A DNA stretch of 64,000 nt from Planctomycetota bacterium (GTDB taxonomy: Bacteria; Planctomycetota; UBA11346), in assembly GCA_023150565.1 (NCBI GenBank), contig JAKLKR010000001.1, positions 54,804 to 118,803 of the forward strand, given 5' to 3'. The stretch's first letter is position 1, and the number at the start of each line of letters is the position of its first letter. Positions 1 to 10,047 of the stretch are shown piece by piece. The position numbers and the translations under genes are program-made. Below the pieces are notes generated by a model. It was not told the DNA's origin. It searched no databases and saw only the letters and a list, made by a program, of their open reading frames with translations.

Positions 1-1575
1 TGGTTCTACAAGGTACGGTTCCTGCAACTCCACCTCGCCGACGTGGAGGCCTTCGCCTTCCCCAGCACCGCCTTTCCCGATCTGGCGACCCCCGGCCGCC
101 ACCTGCCCCTGGAGGACTGGCGCGAGTTGGAGGCGTTCGCCGCCCGCCACCAGGTGGTGATCGTGCCGGAACTGGACGTGCCCGGCCACGCCAACCAGGC
201 CCTGCGCCGGCTGTGCCCCACCGATCCGCCCACCGGCGCGCCGGTGGTCAACCCGGTCAGCGAGCGCACCTTCGCGGTCCTGGCCACCCTGCTCGACGAG
301 ATCCTGGCGGTGTTCCCGCGCACGCCGTTCGTGCACATCGGCGCCGACGAGGTCGCCTATGACGGCTGGGCCAGGTGCCGGGACTGCGCCGCCTTCCTGC
401 GCGAGCGCGGCCTGACCTCCATCGAGGAGGCCTACCGCCATTTCATCGCCCGCATGCACGGCCTCGTCACCGCCCGCGGCCGGCGCATGATCGTGTGGGA
501 GGGCTTCGCCGCCGAAGGCGTCATCCCCATCCCGTTCGACGTCATCGTGCAGTTCTTCGACGTGGAATACCTCCAGCCCGAGCAGGCCATCGCGCGTGGC
601 CACCAGGTGATCAACTCGTCGTGGGGGCCGCTTTACGTGGTGCCCGGCAACGCCACCTGCCCGCTGCCGCTGGTCCATCAGTGGTATCCCGGGATCTTCG
701 GCGGCAACGCCCTCAGCTGCGTGCCCGACGCGCTGGCGCAGGCGCCGGCCTTCGCCGCCTGCGACCGCCTCGACCCCTTCTTCGCGCGCCCGCTGGCGGG
801 CAGGCGCCACCCCTTCGCCAAGGCCCTGCCGGCCGCCGACCCCGCCCTGCTCGGGGCCATGATGTGCTCCTGGGAGATGCTCGAGGGCGACCAGGTCCCG
901 GCCCTGCGCCGCCACCTGGCGGCGATGTCCGAGCGCTGCTGGAACCCGCAGGCCGGGCGTCCCTTCACCGACTTCCTGCTGCGCCTGGAGAGCACCGACT
1001 GGCGCCTGGCCGGCCTGCTGCGCGCGGTGGTGCTGGCCGACCGCAACCGCATCCCCGACTTCGGGCCATGCGGACCGGAATACGGCCCGTTCATCAACGA
1101 TCTCGAGGCGGGCATCCGCGACGACGGCCCGGTCGCGCGCATCGCCGCGCCTCCCGCCGGGCTGGCGCTGCCGCGGCGCGCCTTCGCCGGCGACTTCTGC
1201 GACCTGCATCGCGAACTGCAGGAGCGCGCCGCCGGCACCGCGTGGTTCGTGCACCGCTTCACCGCGGTCCATGCGGCCGAGCCGACCGTGCCGACCGCGT
1301 TGCTGGGCTATGACGGTCCGGTGCGGGTGTGGTTGAACGGCGTCGAGGTCTTCACCGACCGCAGTGGAGCCAATCCGGCGCTGCGCGACATGGCCGCCAT
1401 CCCGCTCGCGCCGCGTTCCGGCGCCAACGAACTGGCCATCGCACTCGACGCCGATGGCGGCAAGGCCTGGGGCATCTACCTACGGCTGCGCTCTGACATG
1501 CGCGCCAGCGGCACGCGCGGGCAGATCGCATCCAGTCCAGGCAGCCCGAGCGTGAAGGCCCAGCAACCAGCATAA
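1..1575 (+). CDS. Beta-N-acetylhexosaminidase, glycoside hydrolase family 20 (5' truncated by window edge)
   Basis: Frame is open from base 1 (WFYKVRFLQLHLADVEAFAFPS); GH20 H-x-G-x-D-E motif as HIGADEVAYDGW; the Met at 43 in the track is internal. Confidence 0.85.
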   Translation, partial: WFYKVRFLQLHLADVEAFAFPSTAFPDLATPGRHLPLEDWRELEAFAARHQVVIVPELDVPGHANQALRRLCPTDPPTGAPVVNPVSERTFAVLATLLDEILAVFPRTPFVHIGADEVAYDGWARCRDCAAFLRERGLTSIEEAYRHFIARMHGLVTARGRRMIVWEGFAAEGVIPIPFDVIVQFFDVEYLQPEQAIARGHQVINSSWGPLYVVPGNATCPLPLVHQWYPGIFGGNALSCVPDALAQAPAFAACDRLDPFFARPLAGRRHPFAKALPAADPALLGAMMCSWEMLEGDQVPALRRHLAAMSERCWNPQAGRPFTDFLLRLESTDWRLAGLLRAVVLADRNRIPDFGPCGPEYGPFINDLEAGIRDDGPVARIAAPPAGLALPRRAFAGDFCDLHRELQERAAGTAWFVHRFTAVHAAEPTVPTALLGYDGPVRVWLNGVEVFTDRSGANPALRDMAAIPLAPRSGANELAIALDADGGKAWGIYLRLRSDMRASGTRGQIASSPGSPSVKAQQPA

Positions 1576-1633
1576 CGCCGCTGGGTGGCGCGCGGCGCAT
1601 GGGGTTGCCCGCAAGGTGGACCAAAGAGTGTTA

Positions 1634-1647
1634 GACAACCGGTTGTC
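1634..1647. promoter_or_regulatory. Perfect 14-bp palindrome GACAACCGGTTGTC, candidate operator of a LacI-type repressor
   Basis: Exact inverted repeat with central CCGG in the intergenic region between the GH20 gene and the SSS transporter. Confidence 0.5.
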
Positions 1648-1947
1648 ATTTGGCCTGTCGACCATCAACTATGGCTCATCAACGGCTACTTCAGGGATTG
1701 ATCTGACGTCAAGTGGGCCTCGTTGTCAGGGGCTTGTGGCACGGCCATGCATGAATGGAGGGGGGAGCCCTGGAATGCTATGACAACGCGTATAGCCTCC
1801 CGCCCTCCCGTCGCCATCACCCCGACGATCGTCAAGGAGCAGGGTATCCTTTTTGCGGTAATTCCGCTGAAATAGCCGACGCGGCGCCGGCCGCCAAGCA
1901 TACCCCGCCCACCCCTCCCCACCAGAGAGCACAAGGAAGCAGACCAC

Positions 1948-4299
1948 ATGCAATGGATCGACTGGGCGATCGTCGCCTTTCCCGTCATATTCGTCCTTGG
2001 TCTGGCAATCTACTGCCGCAAATACATCCGAGGGGTGTCCGACTATGTCGCCGCAGGGCGCGTGGCTGGCCGTTATGTGATGTGCGTTGCCGGTCTGGAA
2101 TCGGGCCTGGGCATCATGTATCTGGTTAGTATGACTGAGGTAAAATACCAGGCCGGCTTCGCCATGGCGTTCTGGTACATGCTCGGTGCGCCGGTCGCCA
2201 TGATCCTCGGGCTCACCGGTTTCTGCATCTACCGCTTCCGCGAGACCAAGGCCCTCTCCCTGGGCCAGTTCCTGGAGATGCGCTACAGCCGCTCGTTCCG
2301 CATTTTCGCCGCCTCCGTGCGCACGCTTGCCGAGATGCTCTGCAACGGCATCGCGCCGGCCATCGCCGCCGGGTTCTTCATCTACTTCCTGGGACTGCCC
2401 CACAAGATCACGGTGCTGGGTTTCACCATCCCGACCTTCTCCATCGTGGTGGGTTCGGTGCTGACCATGTCGATCGTCATCATGTGGAACGGCGGCCGCC
2501 TGTCGCTGCTGGTCACGGACACCATCCAGGGCCTGCTGAGCTACCCGATCTTCGTCATCATCGTCGTCTTCGTCCTCTACCACTTCTCGTGGGATGTTCA
2601 GATCGCTCCCGTCATGGCCGATCGCGTGGCCGGGGAAAGCTTCCTCAACCCGTTCGATGCCAGCCAGTTGCGTGACTTCAACCTGTTCATGGTGATCGCC
2701 GGCATCGCGCTCAGCGTGATCAACCGCGGCAACTGGCTGGGCAATGACGGCACCAATGCCGGACGCACCCCGCACGAGCAGAAGATGGCCGGCGTGCTCG
2801 GCGCCTGGCGCGGCGGCTTCTCCGGCCTGATGGCCCTGGTGATCGCCCTGGCGGTGATCACCTTCATGTGCCACAAGGATTTCGCGGTCCAGTCCCGCGA
2901 GGCGCGCCTGGAACTGGCGGGCAAGGCGGCGGAGGCGGTGGTGCCGGATGTCGAGACCAGGCAGAAGCTGGCCGAGAACCTGGCCGCCATCCCGCCCTCG
3001 ACCCACACCATCGGCGTCGACGACCCCTATTCGCATAAGAAGAATGCCGACACGCCCTATATGCAGGCGGCCGGCGACACCTTCGGGCACGATCCCAAGG
3101 GCAATGACATCTTCCAGAGCTTCCGCACCGCCTACCACCAGATGATGATGCCGCTGGTGATGCGTCATCTGCTGCCCACCGGCATGCTCGGCATGTTCTG
3201 CCTGATGATGGTGACGATGATGCTGGCCACTGAGACCTCGCGCATGTTCAACAGCTCCTCCACCCTGATCCAGGACGTGGTGCTGCCCTTGCACAAGAAT
3301 CCGATGACGCCGGAGCGGCACATGACCTGGCTGCGCGCCGGGGGCGTGATCGTGGCCGTGCTCTTCTTCGTCTTCTCGCTCTTCTTCCGCTCGGTCGACT
3401 TCATCGTGATGTTCACCACCATCGTGCTCTCGATCTGGATGGGCGGCGCCGGCTCGGTGATCCTCGGCGGCCTGTACTCACGCTTCGGCAACACCGCCGG
3501 GGCTTACGCCTCGATCATCACCGGTGCGGTGATCTCGGTGGCGGCGATCATCGTGCAGCAGACCTGGGCGGCCCACGTCTATCCCTTCATCGATGCGCAT
3601 GGTTGGACGCAGGGCATCGGCGCCTTCCTCGAGGCGGCCACCAAGCACACCGCTCCCTATGTGCAGTGGAAGATGGATGCGGTGAAGTTCCCCATCAACT
3701 CCATCGAGATCTCGGTGATCGCCACCCTCTTCAGTATGGTGGCCTACGTCGCGGTCTCGCTGCTGACCTACCGCGGCGCCTACAACCTGGAGCGCATGCT
3801 GCACCGCGGCCAGTACAACACCGATGGCGACCAGCATGTCACCGAGGAGACGAAATCGTTCAAGACCTTCATGGCCAAGCTCATCGGACTCTCGCCCGAG
3901 TGCTCCAAGGGCGACAAGATCCTGATCTGGTCGGTGTTCATGTGGTCGTTCGTCTACCAGGTGATCATCTGCTTCGTGGTGGTGCTGATCTGGAACCTGA
4001 TCTGGCCCTGGCCGACCTCGTGGTGGACCCAGTACTTCTTCTACACCTCGATGGTGGTGGCGGGGATCGTCGGCATCATCACCACGGTGTGGTTCATGAT
4101 CGGCGGCTTCATCGACACCCGGCGGATGTTCAAGGACCTGGAGAACAGCGTGAACAACCCGCTGGATGACGGCTGGGTCAAGGGGCACGTGTCCCTGATG
4201 GACGTCGAGAAGCTCGGATCCGATGACGAGAGCTCCAGGCGCCTGGCGGTGCCCCCCAAGTCCGACAAGTCGGACAAATCGGACAAGCCGCAGCACTGA
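1948..4299 (+). CDS. Sodium:solute symporter (SSS) family transporter
   Basis: 783 aa with many hydrophobic helices; SSS-like MYLVSMTEVKYQAGF and TETSRMFNSSSTLIQDVVLPL segments. Confidence 0.8.
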   Translation: MQWIDWAIVAFPVIFVLGLAIYCRKYIRGVSDYVAAGRVAGRYVMCVAGLESGLGIMYLVSMTEVKYQAGFAMAFWYMLGAPVAMILGLTGFCIYRFRETKALSLGQFLEMRYSRSFRIFAASVRTLAEMLCNGIAPAIAAGFFIYFLGLPHKITVLGFTIPTFSIVVGSVLTMSIVIMWNGGRLSLLVTDTIQGLLSYPIFVIIVVFVLYHFSWDVQIAPVMADRVAGESFLNPFDASQLRDFNLFMVIAGIALSVINRGNWLGNDGTNAGRTPHEQKMAGVLGAWRGGFSGLMALVIALAVITFMCHKDFAVQSREARLELAGKAAEAVVPDVETRQKLAENLAAIPPSTHTIGVDDPYSHKKNADTPYMQAAGDTFGHDPKGNDIFQSFRTAYHQMMMPLVMRHLLPTGMLGMFCLMMVTMMLATETSRMFNSSSTLIQDVVLPLHKNPMTPERHMTWLRAGGVIVAVLFFVFSLFFRSVDFIVMFTTIVLSIWMGGAGSVILGGLYSRFGNTAGAYASIITGAVISVAAIIVQQTWAAHVYPFIDAHGWTQGIGAFLEAATKHTAPYVQWKMDAVKFPINSIEISVIATLFSMVAYVAVSLLTYRGAYNLERMLHRGQYNTDGDQHVTEETKSFKTFMAKLIGLSPECSKGDKILIWSVFMWSFVYQVIICFVVVLIWNLIWPWPTSWWTQYFFYTSMVVAGIVGIITTVWFMIGGFIDTRRMFKDLENSVNNPLDDGWVKGHVSLMDVEKLGSDDESSRRLAVPPKSDKSDKSDKPQH

Positions 4300-4313
4300 T
4301 CGCTGTGGCTCGA

Positions 4314-4346
4314 AGCCCGGCCGGCAGCCCGCCGGCCGGGCTTTTT
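4314..4346 (+). terminator. Rho-independent terminator after SSS transporter
   Basis: AGCCCGGCCGGC-agccc-GCCGGCCGGGCT followed by TTTT. Confidence 0.85.
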
Positions 4347-4421
4347 CGTGTCGTCCCCCCCCGGGCGGCCGCCGGCGCATTCCCGGTTGAGTCGAGGCGC
4401 GCCCGGCCACCGTGCCGCCCC

Positions 4422-5168
4422 ATGCCCGCGCCCGTCTCGGCGGTGATCATCGTCAAGGATGGCGAGCGGCACCTGGCCCAGGTGCTGGCGGCGGTGGCGT
4501 GGTGCGCCGAGGTGCTGGTGCTCGATTCCGGCAGCACCGATCGCACCCTGGAGATCTCCCGCGCCGCCGGGGCGCGGGTCGAGCACCAGGACTTCCTGGG
4601 CTATGGGCCGCAGAAGCGCGCGGCGGTGGCCATGGCCCGGCACGACTGGATCCTCTCCCTCGACGCCGACGAGGTGCTGGACGCCGAGGCGGCGGCGGCG
4701 ATCCGCGCCCTGGCGCTCGGCGATCCTGCGATCGGCTACCGCATCCGCCGGCGCAACCACATCGGGGCGCGCGAGGTGCGCCATGGCCTGTGGAGCCCCG
4801 ACCGCTGCCTGCGGCTGTTCAACCGCACCCGCGCCAACTTCAACGAGGTGCGCATCCACGAGGCGGTGGTGGCGGGCGGGCCGGTGCGCGACCTGCCCGG
4901 GTCGATCATCCACTATACCTTCCGCGACTGCGCCGACGTTTTCGGGCGCATGCCGCCCTATTCCCGCGCCAAGGCCGCGGCCTACCGCGCCCGCGGCCGG
5001 CGCGCCGGTGCCACGCTGCTGCTGGCGCGCGCGGCCTGGGGCTTCGTGCGCAGCTACGTGCTCAAACGCGGCTTCCTCGACGGCCGCCTGGGGGTGGTGG
5101 TGGCGCTCAGCGTGGCGGTCGACGCGGTGCTCGGCCTGGCCCTGGCGGGCGAGGACGAGGCGCCGTGA
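4422..5168 (+). CDS. Glycosyltransferase family 2 (WaaE/LPS-core type)
   Basis: MPAPVSAVIIVKDGERHL...VLVLDSGSTDRTLEISRAAGARV...ILSLDADEVL; ATG 4422 preferred over 4305. Confidence 0.85.
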   Translation: MPAPVSAVIIVKDGERHLAQVLAAVAWCAEVLVLDSGSTDRTLEISRAAGARVEHQDFLGYGPQKRAAVAMARHDWILSLDADEVLDAEAAAAIRALALGDPAIGYRIRRRNHIGAREVRHGLWSPDRCLRLFNRTRANFNEVRIHEAVVAGGPVRDLPGSIIHYTFRDCADVFGRMPPYSRAKAAAYRARGRRAGATLLLARAAWGFVRSYVLKRGFLDGRLGVVVALSVAVDAVLGLALAGEDEAP

Positions 5169-6244
5169 GGATCGCCTACGACGTCACCCCCACCTGCCAC
5201 CGCCACCGTTCCGGGGTGGCGCGCTATGCCGTGGACCTGGCCGAGTCCCTGGTCGCGGCCGGCGTGCAGGTCGAGCCGTGGTGCCGGCTGTCGCGCTGGC
5301 GCAAGCGCGGCTGGTGCCACCGCCCCGGCGGCGCCGCCATCCGCTGGTACCAGGAGGGCCTGTGGCCGTGGCGCTGCGGCGCCGAGGTGGTCCACGGCAC
5401 CGATGTGCGCGTGCCGGGCTGGGGTCCGTGCGCGCGGGTGGCGACCATCCACGACGTGTTCCACTGCCTGCCCATGGCGGTGGGCTGGTCGAGCCCGGCA
5501 TTCGCCGCGCGGGCGCGCGTCCACTATGCCCAGAGCGCGGCGCGCGCCCACCTGCTGGTGGCGGTGAGCGAGGCCACCCGCCAGGACGTGATCGCCCACC
5601 TCGGCGTCGATCCCGCGCGCATCGTCGCGGTGCCGCACGGCATCGACGGGCGGTTCGCCCCCCAGCCGCCGGCGGCGGTGGCGGCGGCGCGCTCGGCGCT
5701 GGGCCTGCCGGAGGGCTATCTGCTCTATGTCGGCGCCATCGCCATCCGCAAGAACCTGCCGGCGCTGGTGCGGGCCTATGCCGCCTCGACCCTGCGCGGG
5801 CGGCTGCCGCTGGTGCTGGCGGGCGGCGCCAGCGATGCCAGCGCGGCGGTGGCCGAGGCGGTGCGCGCCTGCGCCCTGGGCGACTGGGTGCGGGTGGTCG
5901 ACTTCGTGCCCGACGCCCACCTGCCGGGGCTGTACGCCGGCGCGGCGGCGGTGTGCCTGCCCAGCCTGTATGAGGGCTTCGGGCTGCCGGTGCTCGAGGC
6001 CATGGCCTGCGGTGCGCCGGTGTTCACCAGCGACCGCGGCGCGTTGGCGGAGGTCGCCGGCGGCCATGCCGTCACCGCCGATCCGGATTCGGTCGAGGCC
6101 ATGGCCGCGGCCCTGCCTCGCGCCCTCGACCTGTCGGCCGAGGCGCGCGCGCGCGCCCGCGACCACGCCCGCACCTTCACCTGGGCGCGCTGCGCCCAGG
6201 GTCATCTCGCCGCCTACCGCCGCGCCATCGAATTGCGCGGATAA
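5165..6244 (+). CDS. Glycosyltransferase family 1 (GT4-like)
   Basis: GTG start overlapping the upstream stop; ...LPEGYLLYVGAIAIRKNLPALVRAY...LPSLYEGFGLPVLEAMACGAPVFTSDRGALAEVAG. Confidence 0.88.
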   Translation: MRIAYDVTPTCHRHRSGVARYAVDLAESLVAAGVQVEPWCRLSRWRKRGWCHRPGGAAIRWYQEGLWPWRCGAEVVHGTDVRVPGWGPCARVATIHDVFHCLPMAVGWSSPAFAARARVHYAQSAARAHLLVAVSEATRQDVIAHLGVDPARIVAVPHGIDGRFAPQPPAAVAAARSALGLPEGYLLYVGAIAIRKNLPALVRAYAASTLRGRLPLVLAGGASDASAAVAEAVRACALGDWVRVVDFVPDAHLPGLYAGAAAVCLPSLYEGFGLPVLEAMACGAPVFTSDRGALAEVAGGHAVTADPDSVEAMAAALPRALDLSAEARARARDHARTFTWARCAQGHLAAYRRAIELRG

Positions 6245-6255
6245 CCAGGAAAAAC

Positions 6256-6939
6256 ATGCGTCCCATCTCCTTCCAGCGCTCCTTCGTCAAGCATCCCGCC
6301 GGCTCCTGCCTGGTCTCGTTCGGCGACACCCGGGTGCTGTGCACGGTGTCGATCGAGAAGGAGGTGCCGCCCCACCGCAAGGCCAGCGGCGCCGGCTGGC
6401 TGACCGCCGAATACGCCATGCTGCCCGGCTCCACCAGCCCGCGGAAGCGCCGTGACGGGGTCAAGCAGGACGGGCGCAGCGTCGAGATCCAGCGCCTGGT
6501 CGGGCGCAGCCTGCGCGCCGCGGTCGACCTCGACAAGCTGCCGCCGGTGACCATCGCCATCGACTGCGACGTGCTCCAGGCCGACGGTGGCACCCGCACC
6601 GCCGCCATCACCGGCGCCTGGGTGGCGCTCCATGACGCCCTCGGCCGGCTGGCGCGCGACCACAAGCGCGAGGGCACCGGCGGCTGGCTGCTCGGCCAGG
6701 TGGCGGCCCTGAGCGTGGGGGTGGTCGAGGGCAAGGTCGAGGTCGACCTCGACTACATCAAGGACAGCCGGGCCGAGGTAGACATGAACGTGGTGATGCG
6801 CGGCGGCGATTTCATCGAGGTGCAGGGCACCGGCGAGCACGGGGTGTTCGACCGCGCCCGCCTTGATGAACTGCTCGACGCCGCCGCTGGCGGCATCGCC
6901 CAGGTGATGGCCGAGCAGCGTCGGGCGCTGGGGATCTGA
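6256..6939 (+). CDS. rph: Ribonuclease PH
   Basis: FVKHPAGSCLVSFGDTRVLCTVSIEKEVPP...GWLTAEYAMLPGST...RSVEIQRLVGRSLRA...DCDVLQADGGTRTAAITGAWVAL. Confidence 0.95.
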   Translation: MRPISFQRSFVKHPAGSCLVSFGDTRVLCTVSIEKEVPPHRKASGAGWLTAEYAMLPGSTSPRKRRDGVKQDGRSVEIQRLVGRSLRAAVDLDKLPPVTIAIDCDVLQADGGTRTAAITGAWVALHDALGRLARDHKREGTGGWLLGQVAALSVGVVEGKVEVDLDYIKDSRAEVDMNVVMRGGDFIEVQGTGEHGVFDRARLDELLDAAAGGIAQVMAEQRRALGI

Positions 6940-6941
6940 CC

Positions 6942-7151
6942 ATGGCGGCGCTCAAGCTCACCATGGGCGAGCGCGAGCAGCTTTCGGACTGCCGGCTGCT
7001 CTTCGCCGCCGCCGAACACGACATCCAGGTGGTGGTGCGCGGCCAGAGCCCGGATTGTGGCGAAGCCCTGGAGCATGCCTTGGAACAGGCTGAACAGGCC
7101 CTGGCGGGGTTGCGTCGGGTGCGTGCCGCGGTTGCTGCACGCCGCAACTGA
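6942..7151 (+). CDS. Small hypothetical protein downstream of rph
   Basis: 69-aa ORF starting 2 nt after the rph stop; no family recognised. Confidence 0.5.
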   Translation: MAALKLTMGEREQLSDCRLLFAAAEHDIQVVVRGQSPDCGEALEHALEQAEQALAGLRRVRAAVAARRN

Positions 7152-7324
7152 ACGGCGGTCGGGGGTATTGCCCCTCAACGTTCGCGGTCCATCCAGGTAC
7201 AATCATCGGGCCTCGATGCTCCGCCGTCCGCTCGTGGGACGGCGCTATGCAACCGGTGCCATCTCGCCTTGATCGTCCTTTTTAGACCTTAGTCTCCGTT
7301 TCCCCTCGTTTGGGGCCGGAATTC

Positions 7325-8293
7325 ATGACCAACCCGTCCATACATCCTGCCCGTCGTCTCCTCGCCCCGGCGCTGCTGGTTGTTGCCGCTGCCGTCATTG
7401 CCGGCTGCGGCGTCGGTGGGGCCTCCGTCAACAAGACCCCAGAGCAATTGGTCGAGCAGGGGTTGGACGAGTTGGGCCGATACGAATTTGCAGAGGCATA
7501 CGAGACCTTCGCCTTGGTGCGAGCCAAGGCGCCAGCGGGCAGCGAGGTCCGTCGGAAAGCCACCTTCGCCCAGGCGGTGGCCTGCCATCAATGGCAGCCG
7601 GCCAGTGAGGCACGCATCAGCGAGGCTGAGAGCCTTTATCTTCAGTTGGCGGATGCAGGCGAGGGAGAAGAGGCGGTCCAATCCTTGCTTCGGCTTGGTC
7701 GCTTGGCCGAACTGAGCGATTATTTCGGTGACAAGGAGGATCTGGCCAAGGCACGCGAGGTCTATCAGCAGGTGATGACGCGTTGGCCGCAGCGCCCCGA
7801 AGCGGGCGAAGCGTGCCTGCGCCTGGCTGCCGCCTGGGCTCAGACCCTGGATCCGGCGGATGTGCGCAAGGGCATCGCGGTGATCGATGCCTGGCTCAAG
7901 GCCCACCCGGACGAGCCCAAGGCGGCGATCATGTTGCAGTACCTGAGCGAACTGCATTGGACCTTCCTCAAGGATGCCAAGAACTCGGTAGCCTGCCTGG
8001 TCGAGGCGGATCGGCGCGGGTTTGACTGCGATGGACGGGAATGGCAGTATTGCTGGCGCATCGCCCGCCTGGCCGAGGAGCAGCTCAAGGACCGCGATCT
8101 GGCCATCCGCTACTACCGCAAGATCATCATCGACTACCCCAAGAGCGGGTCGGCCTGGGAATCCCAGCAGGAGCTCAAGCGTCTGGGCGTCGAGCCGCCC
8201 CCCATCCGTCTCTTCGATCCTACGGCCGTGGCGCGCAAGAGCGCCGCTCGGCCGGGTGCCACCGTCGCCCCCGTCAAGGAGGCAAAGCCGTGA
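7325..8293 (+). CDS. TPR-like lipoprotein preceding the sugar ABC operon
   Basis: Lipobox VIAGC; helical repeat composition; start 7310 or 7325. Confidence 0.65.
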   Translation: MTNPSIHPARRLLAPALLVVAAAVIAGCGVGGASVNKTPEQLVEQGLDELGRYEFAEAYETFALVRAKAPAGSEVRRKATFAQAVACHQWQPASEARISEAESLYLQLADAGEGEEAVQSLLRLGRLAELSDYFGDKEDLAKAREVYQQVMTRWPQRPEAGEACLRLAAAWAQTLDPADVRKGIAVIDAWLKAHPDEPKAAIMLQYLSELHWTFLKDAKNSVACLVEADRRGFDCDGREWQYCWRIARLAEEQLKDRDLAIRYYRKIIIDYPKSGSAWESQQELKRLGVEPPPIRLFDPTAVARKSAARPGATVAPVKEAKP

Positions 8294-10047
8294 GCGAACC
8301 CGCCGAGAGCGAGTACCGCCCGCCGTCAACCTGGCGCAAGCTGCTCAATTGGAACACCCTCGGGGTGCTGGTGGTGATCAGCGCGGTATCGGTCAGCCTG
8401 TGGAAGGTCGCTTCGATCCAGCGCAACTACTACAGCGGCGCCCGCACCATCGTGCGCATGGCCCACTGGCAGCTCGAGGGCGGCTACCGCGAAGCCCTGC
8501 AGATCGTCATCGACGATTACAACAAGCTGATGGCGGAACGCTTCAAGCGGGGCGAGATCGCCAAGCCGGTGGAGGTGGTGCAGGTGCCTGTGACCGAGAA
8601 GGTCTATGGCCAGCTGATCAATACCAACCTGCTGGCGCGCTCCGCCCCTGACATCATTTCGATGGGCTTCGCCAACAAGATCAACGGGGCGCAGAAGGCG
8701 CAGTTCTTCCTCTCGCTCGACGAGCAGGTGCGCGAACCGAACCCCTACAATTCCCCTGAATTCCTCGCTGGCGCCGAGATCGACCCTGAACTGGCGCGGG
8801 CCCTGCCGGCGCTGCCCTGGCGCGACACCGCCATGGACGGCATGCGCAGCACCTTCGACATCGACCTGCAGGGCATCTACGCCATCCCCACCAACTTCGT
8901 CAACGCGGGCCGCCTGTCCTACAACAAGGACCTGTTCAAGGCCGCCACCGGCAGCGACGAGCCGCCGCGCACCCTCGGGCAGCTGCTCGACATCTGCGCC
9001 AAGATCAAGGCCTACGGCGACAAGCAGGGCAGGCGCATCACCCCCATCGCCGGCACCCGCTACAACGTCAACCACTTCGACAGCTACAACTTGCCGTTCT
9101 TCGCCTGCTACCGCGATCAGCTCGACCTCAACCGTGATGGCATCGTGGGCGCGATGGAGGGCTGGGGCGCCTTCGGCAGCGGGGTGTTCAACCTCGAGGA
9201 CAAGCCCTTCGTCGAGCTGACCGAGGCCTGCCAGGCGATCTCCAACCAGTTCCCGCCCGGATTCCTGGCCCTCGAGCGCGATTCCGCCACCTACCTGTTC
9301 ACCCAGGGTGAGGCGGCGATGCACCTCACCGGTTCGTGGGATGCCGGCACCCTCTTCCGCCTCACCGCGGGCAAGTTCCGCATGGGCATCACCGACTTCC
9401 CGCTGCCGGCTCCCGGCGAGAGATGGGGAGACCCGGTCAAGCACCCCGCCAGCGAGGCGAGCAAGACCGGCGGCAACTCCTTCGGCGTCTACAAGTTCGG
9501 CAACGTCCCCGAATCCATAGACTTCCTGCGCTACCTGACCAGCTACGTGCAGAACCAGCGCTACAACCGCGCCGCCGACTGGGTGCCCAACATCATCGGC
9601 ACCTCGCCCGATGCGCGCATGGCGGCCTACGTCCCGCGCCTGGATGGCATCCAGCCCACCACCTGGGTGCCTGATGGCGCCGAGGGCAAGCAGGTGGCAT
9701 CGATCTTCAATGGCCAGATGCAGTCGCTGCTGAGCGGCGAGGCTGATGCCGCCCAGGTGATCGCCAAGGTCAAGAATGCCTACGCCGATCCCGCAATCGG
9801 CGAACCGGTGATCTGGTCGGAATTCTACGACAATCAGAAGGTCTACCTGCGCACGCTCGAGCGCACCCTGGCTGTCCAGAGCGCGATCTCGCAGATCGCC
9901 GGCGCCGATCAGGCCGAGGCCGACCGGCGATACCGCACCCTGCTCGCCACCCAGGTGGTGCGGACCAACGCCGAGGATCTGCGCCTGATCTGGTTGCAGA
10001 CCATCGGAGCCAAGACCAACAAGCCCTTCCCGGAGCCGAACCGATGA
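8290..10047 (+). CDS. Membrane-anchored ABC transporter sugar-binding protein (family 1 extracellular SBP)
   Basis: GTG start overlapping upstream TGA; N-terminal TM segment (LGVLVVISAVSVSLW) then SBP features (YAIPTNFVNAGRLSYNKDLFKAA, YLFTQGEAAMHLTGSWD). Confidence 0.8.
   Translation: MSEPAESEYRPPSTWRKLLNWNTLGVLVVISAVSVSLWKVASIQRNYYSGARTIVRMAHWQLEGGYREALQIVIDDYNKLMAERFKRGEIAKPVEVVQVPVTEKVYGQLINTNLLARSAPDIISMGFANKINGAQKAQFFLSLDEQVREPNPYNSPEFLAGAEIDPELARALPALPWRDTAMDGMRSTFDIDLQGIYAIPTNFVNAGRLSYNKDLFKAATGSDEPPRTLGQLLDICAKIKAYGDKQGRRITPIAGTRYNVNHFDSYNLPFFACYRDQLDLNRDGIVGAMEGWGAFGSGVFNLEDKPFVELTEACQAISNQFPPGFLALERDSATYLFTQGEAAMHLTGSWDAGTLFRLTAGKFRMGITDFPLPAPGERWGDPVKHPASEASKTGGNSFGVYKFGNVPESIDFLRYLTSYVQNQRYNRAADWVPNIIGTSPDARMAAYVPRLDGIQPTTWVPDGAEGKQVASIFNGQMQSLLSGEADAAQVIAKVKNAYADPAIGEPVIWSEFYDNQKVYLRTLERTLAVQSAISQIAGADQAEADRRYRTLLATQVVRTNAEDLRLIWLQTIGAKTNKPFPEPNR

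Noticed and set aside
4261-4299. Short SDK SDK SDK coding repeat at SSS transporter C-terminus
   Set aside because: Only about three short copies; ordinary charged tail
4412-5164. N-terminal part of 610-aa ORF 4412-6244
   Set aside because: Out-of-frame with the GT2 gene and R/G/P-rich; GTG 5165 starts the GT1 protein
7198-7203. TACAAT box upstream of the TPR lipoprotein/ABC operon
   Set aside because: No acceptable -35 at proper spacing, so not called as a promoter
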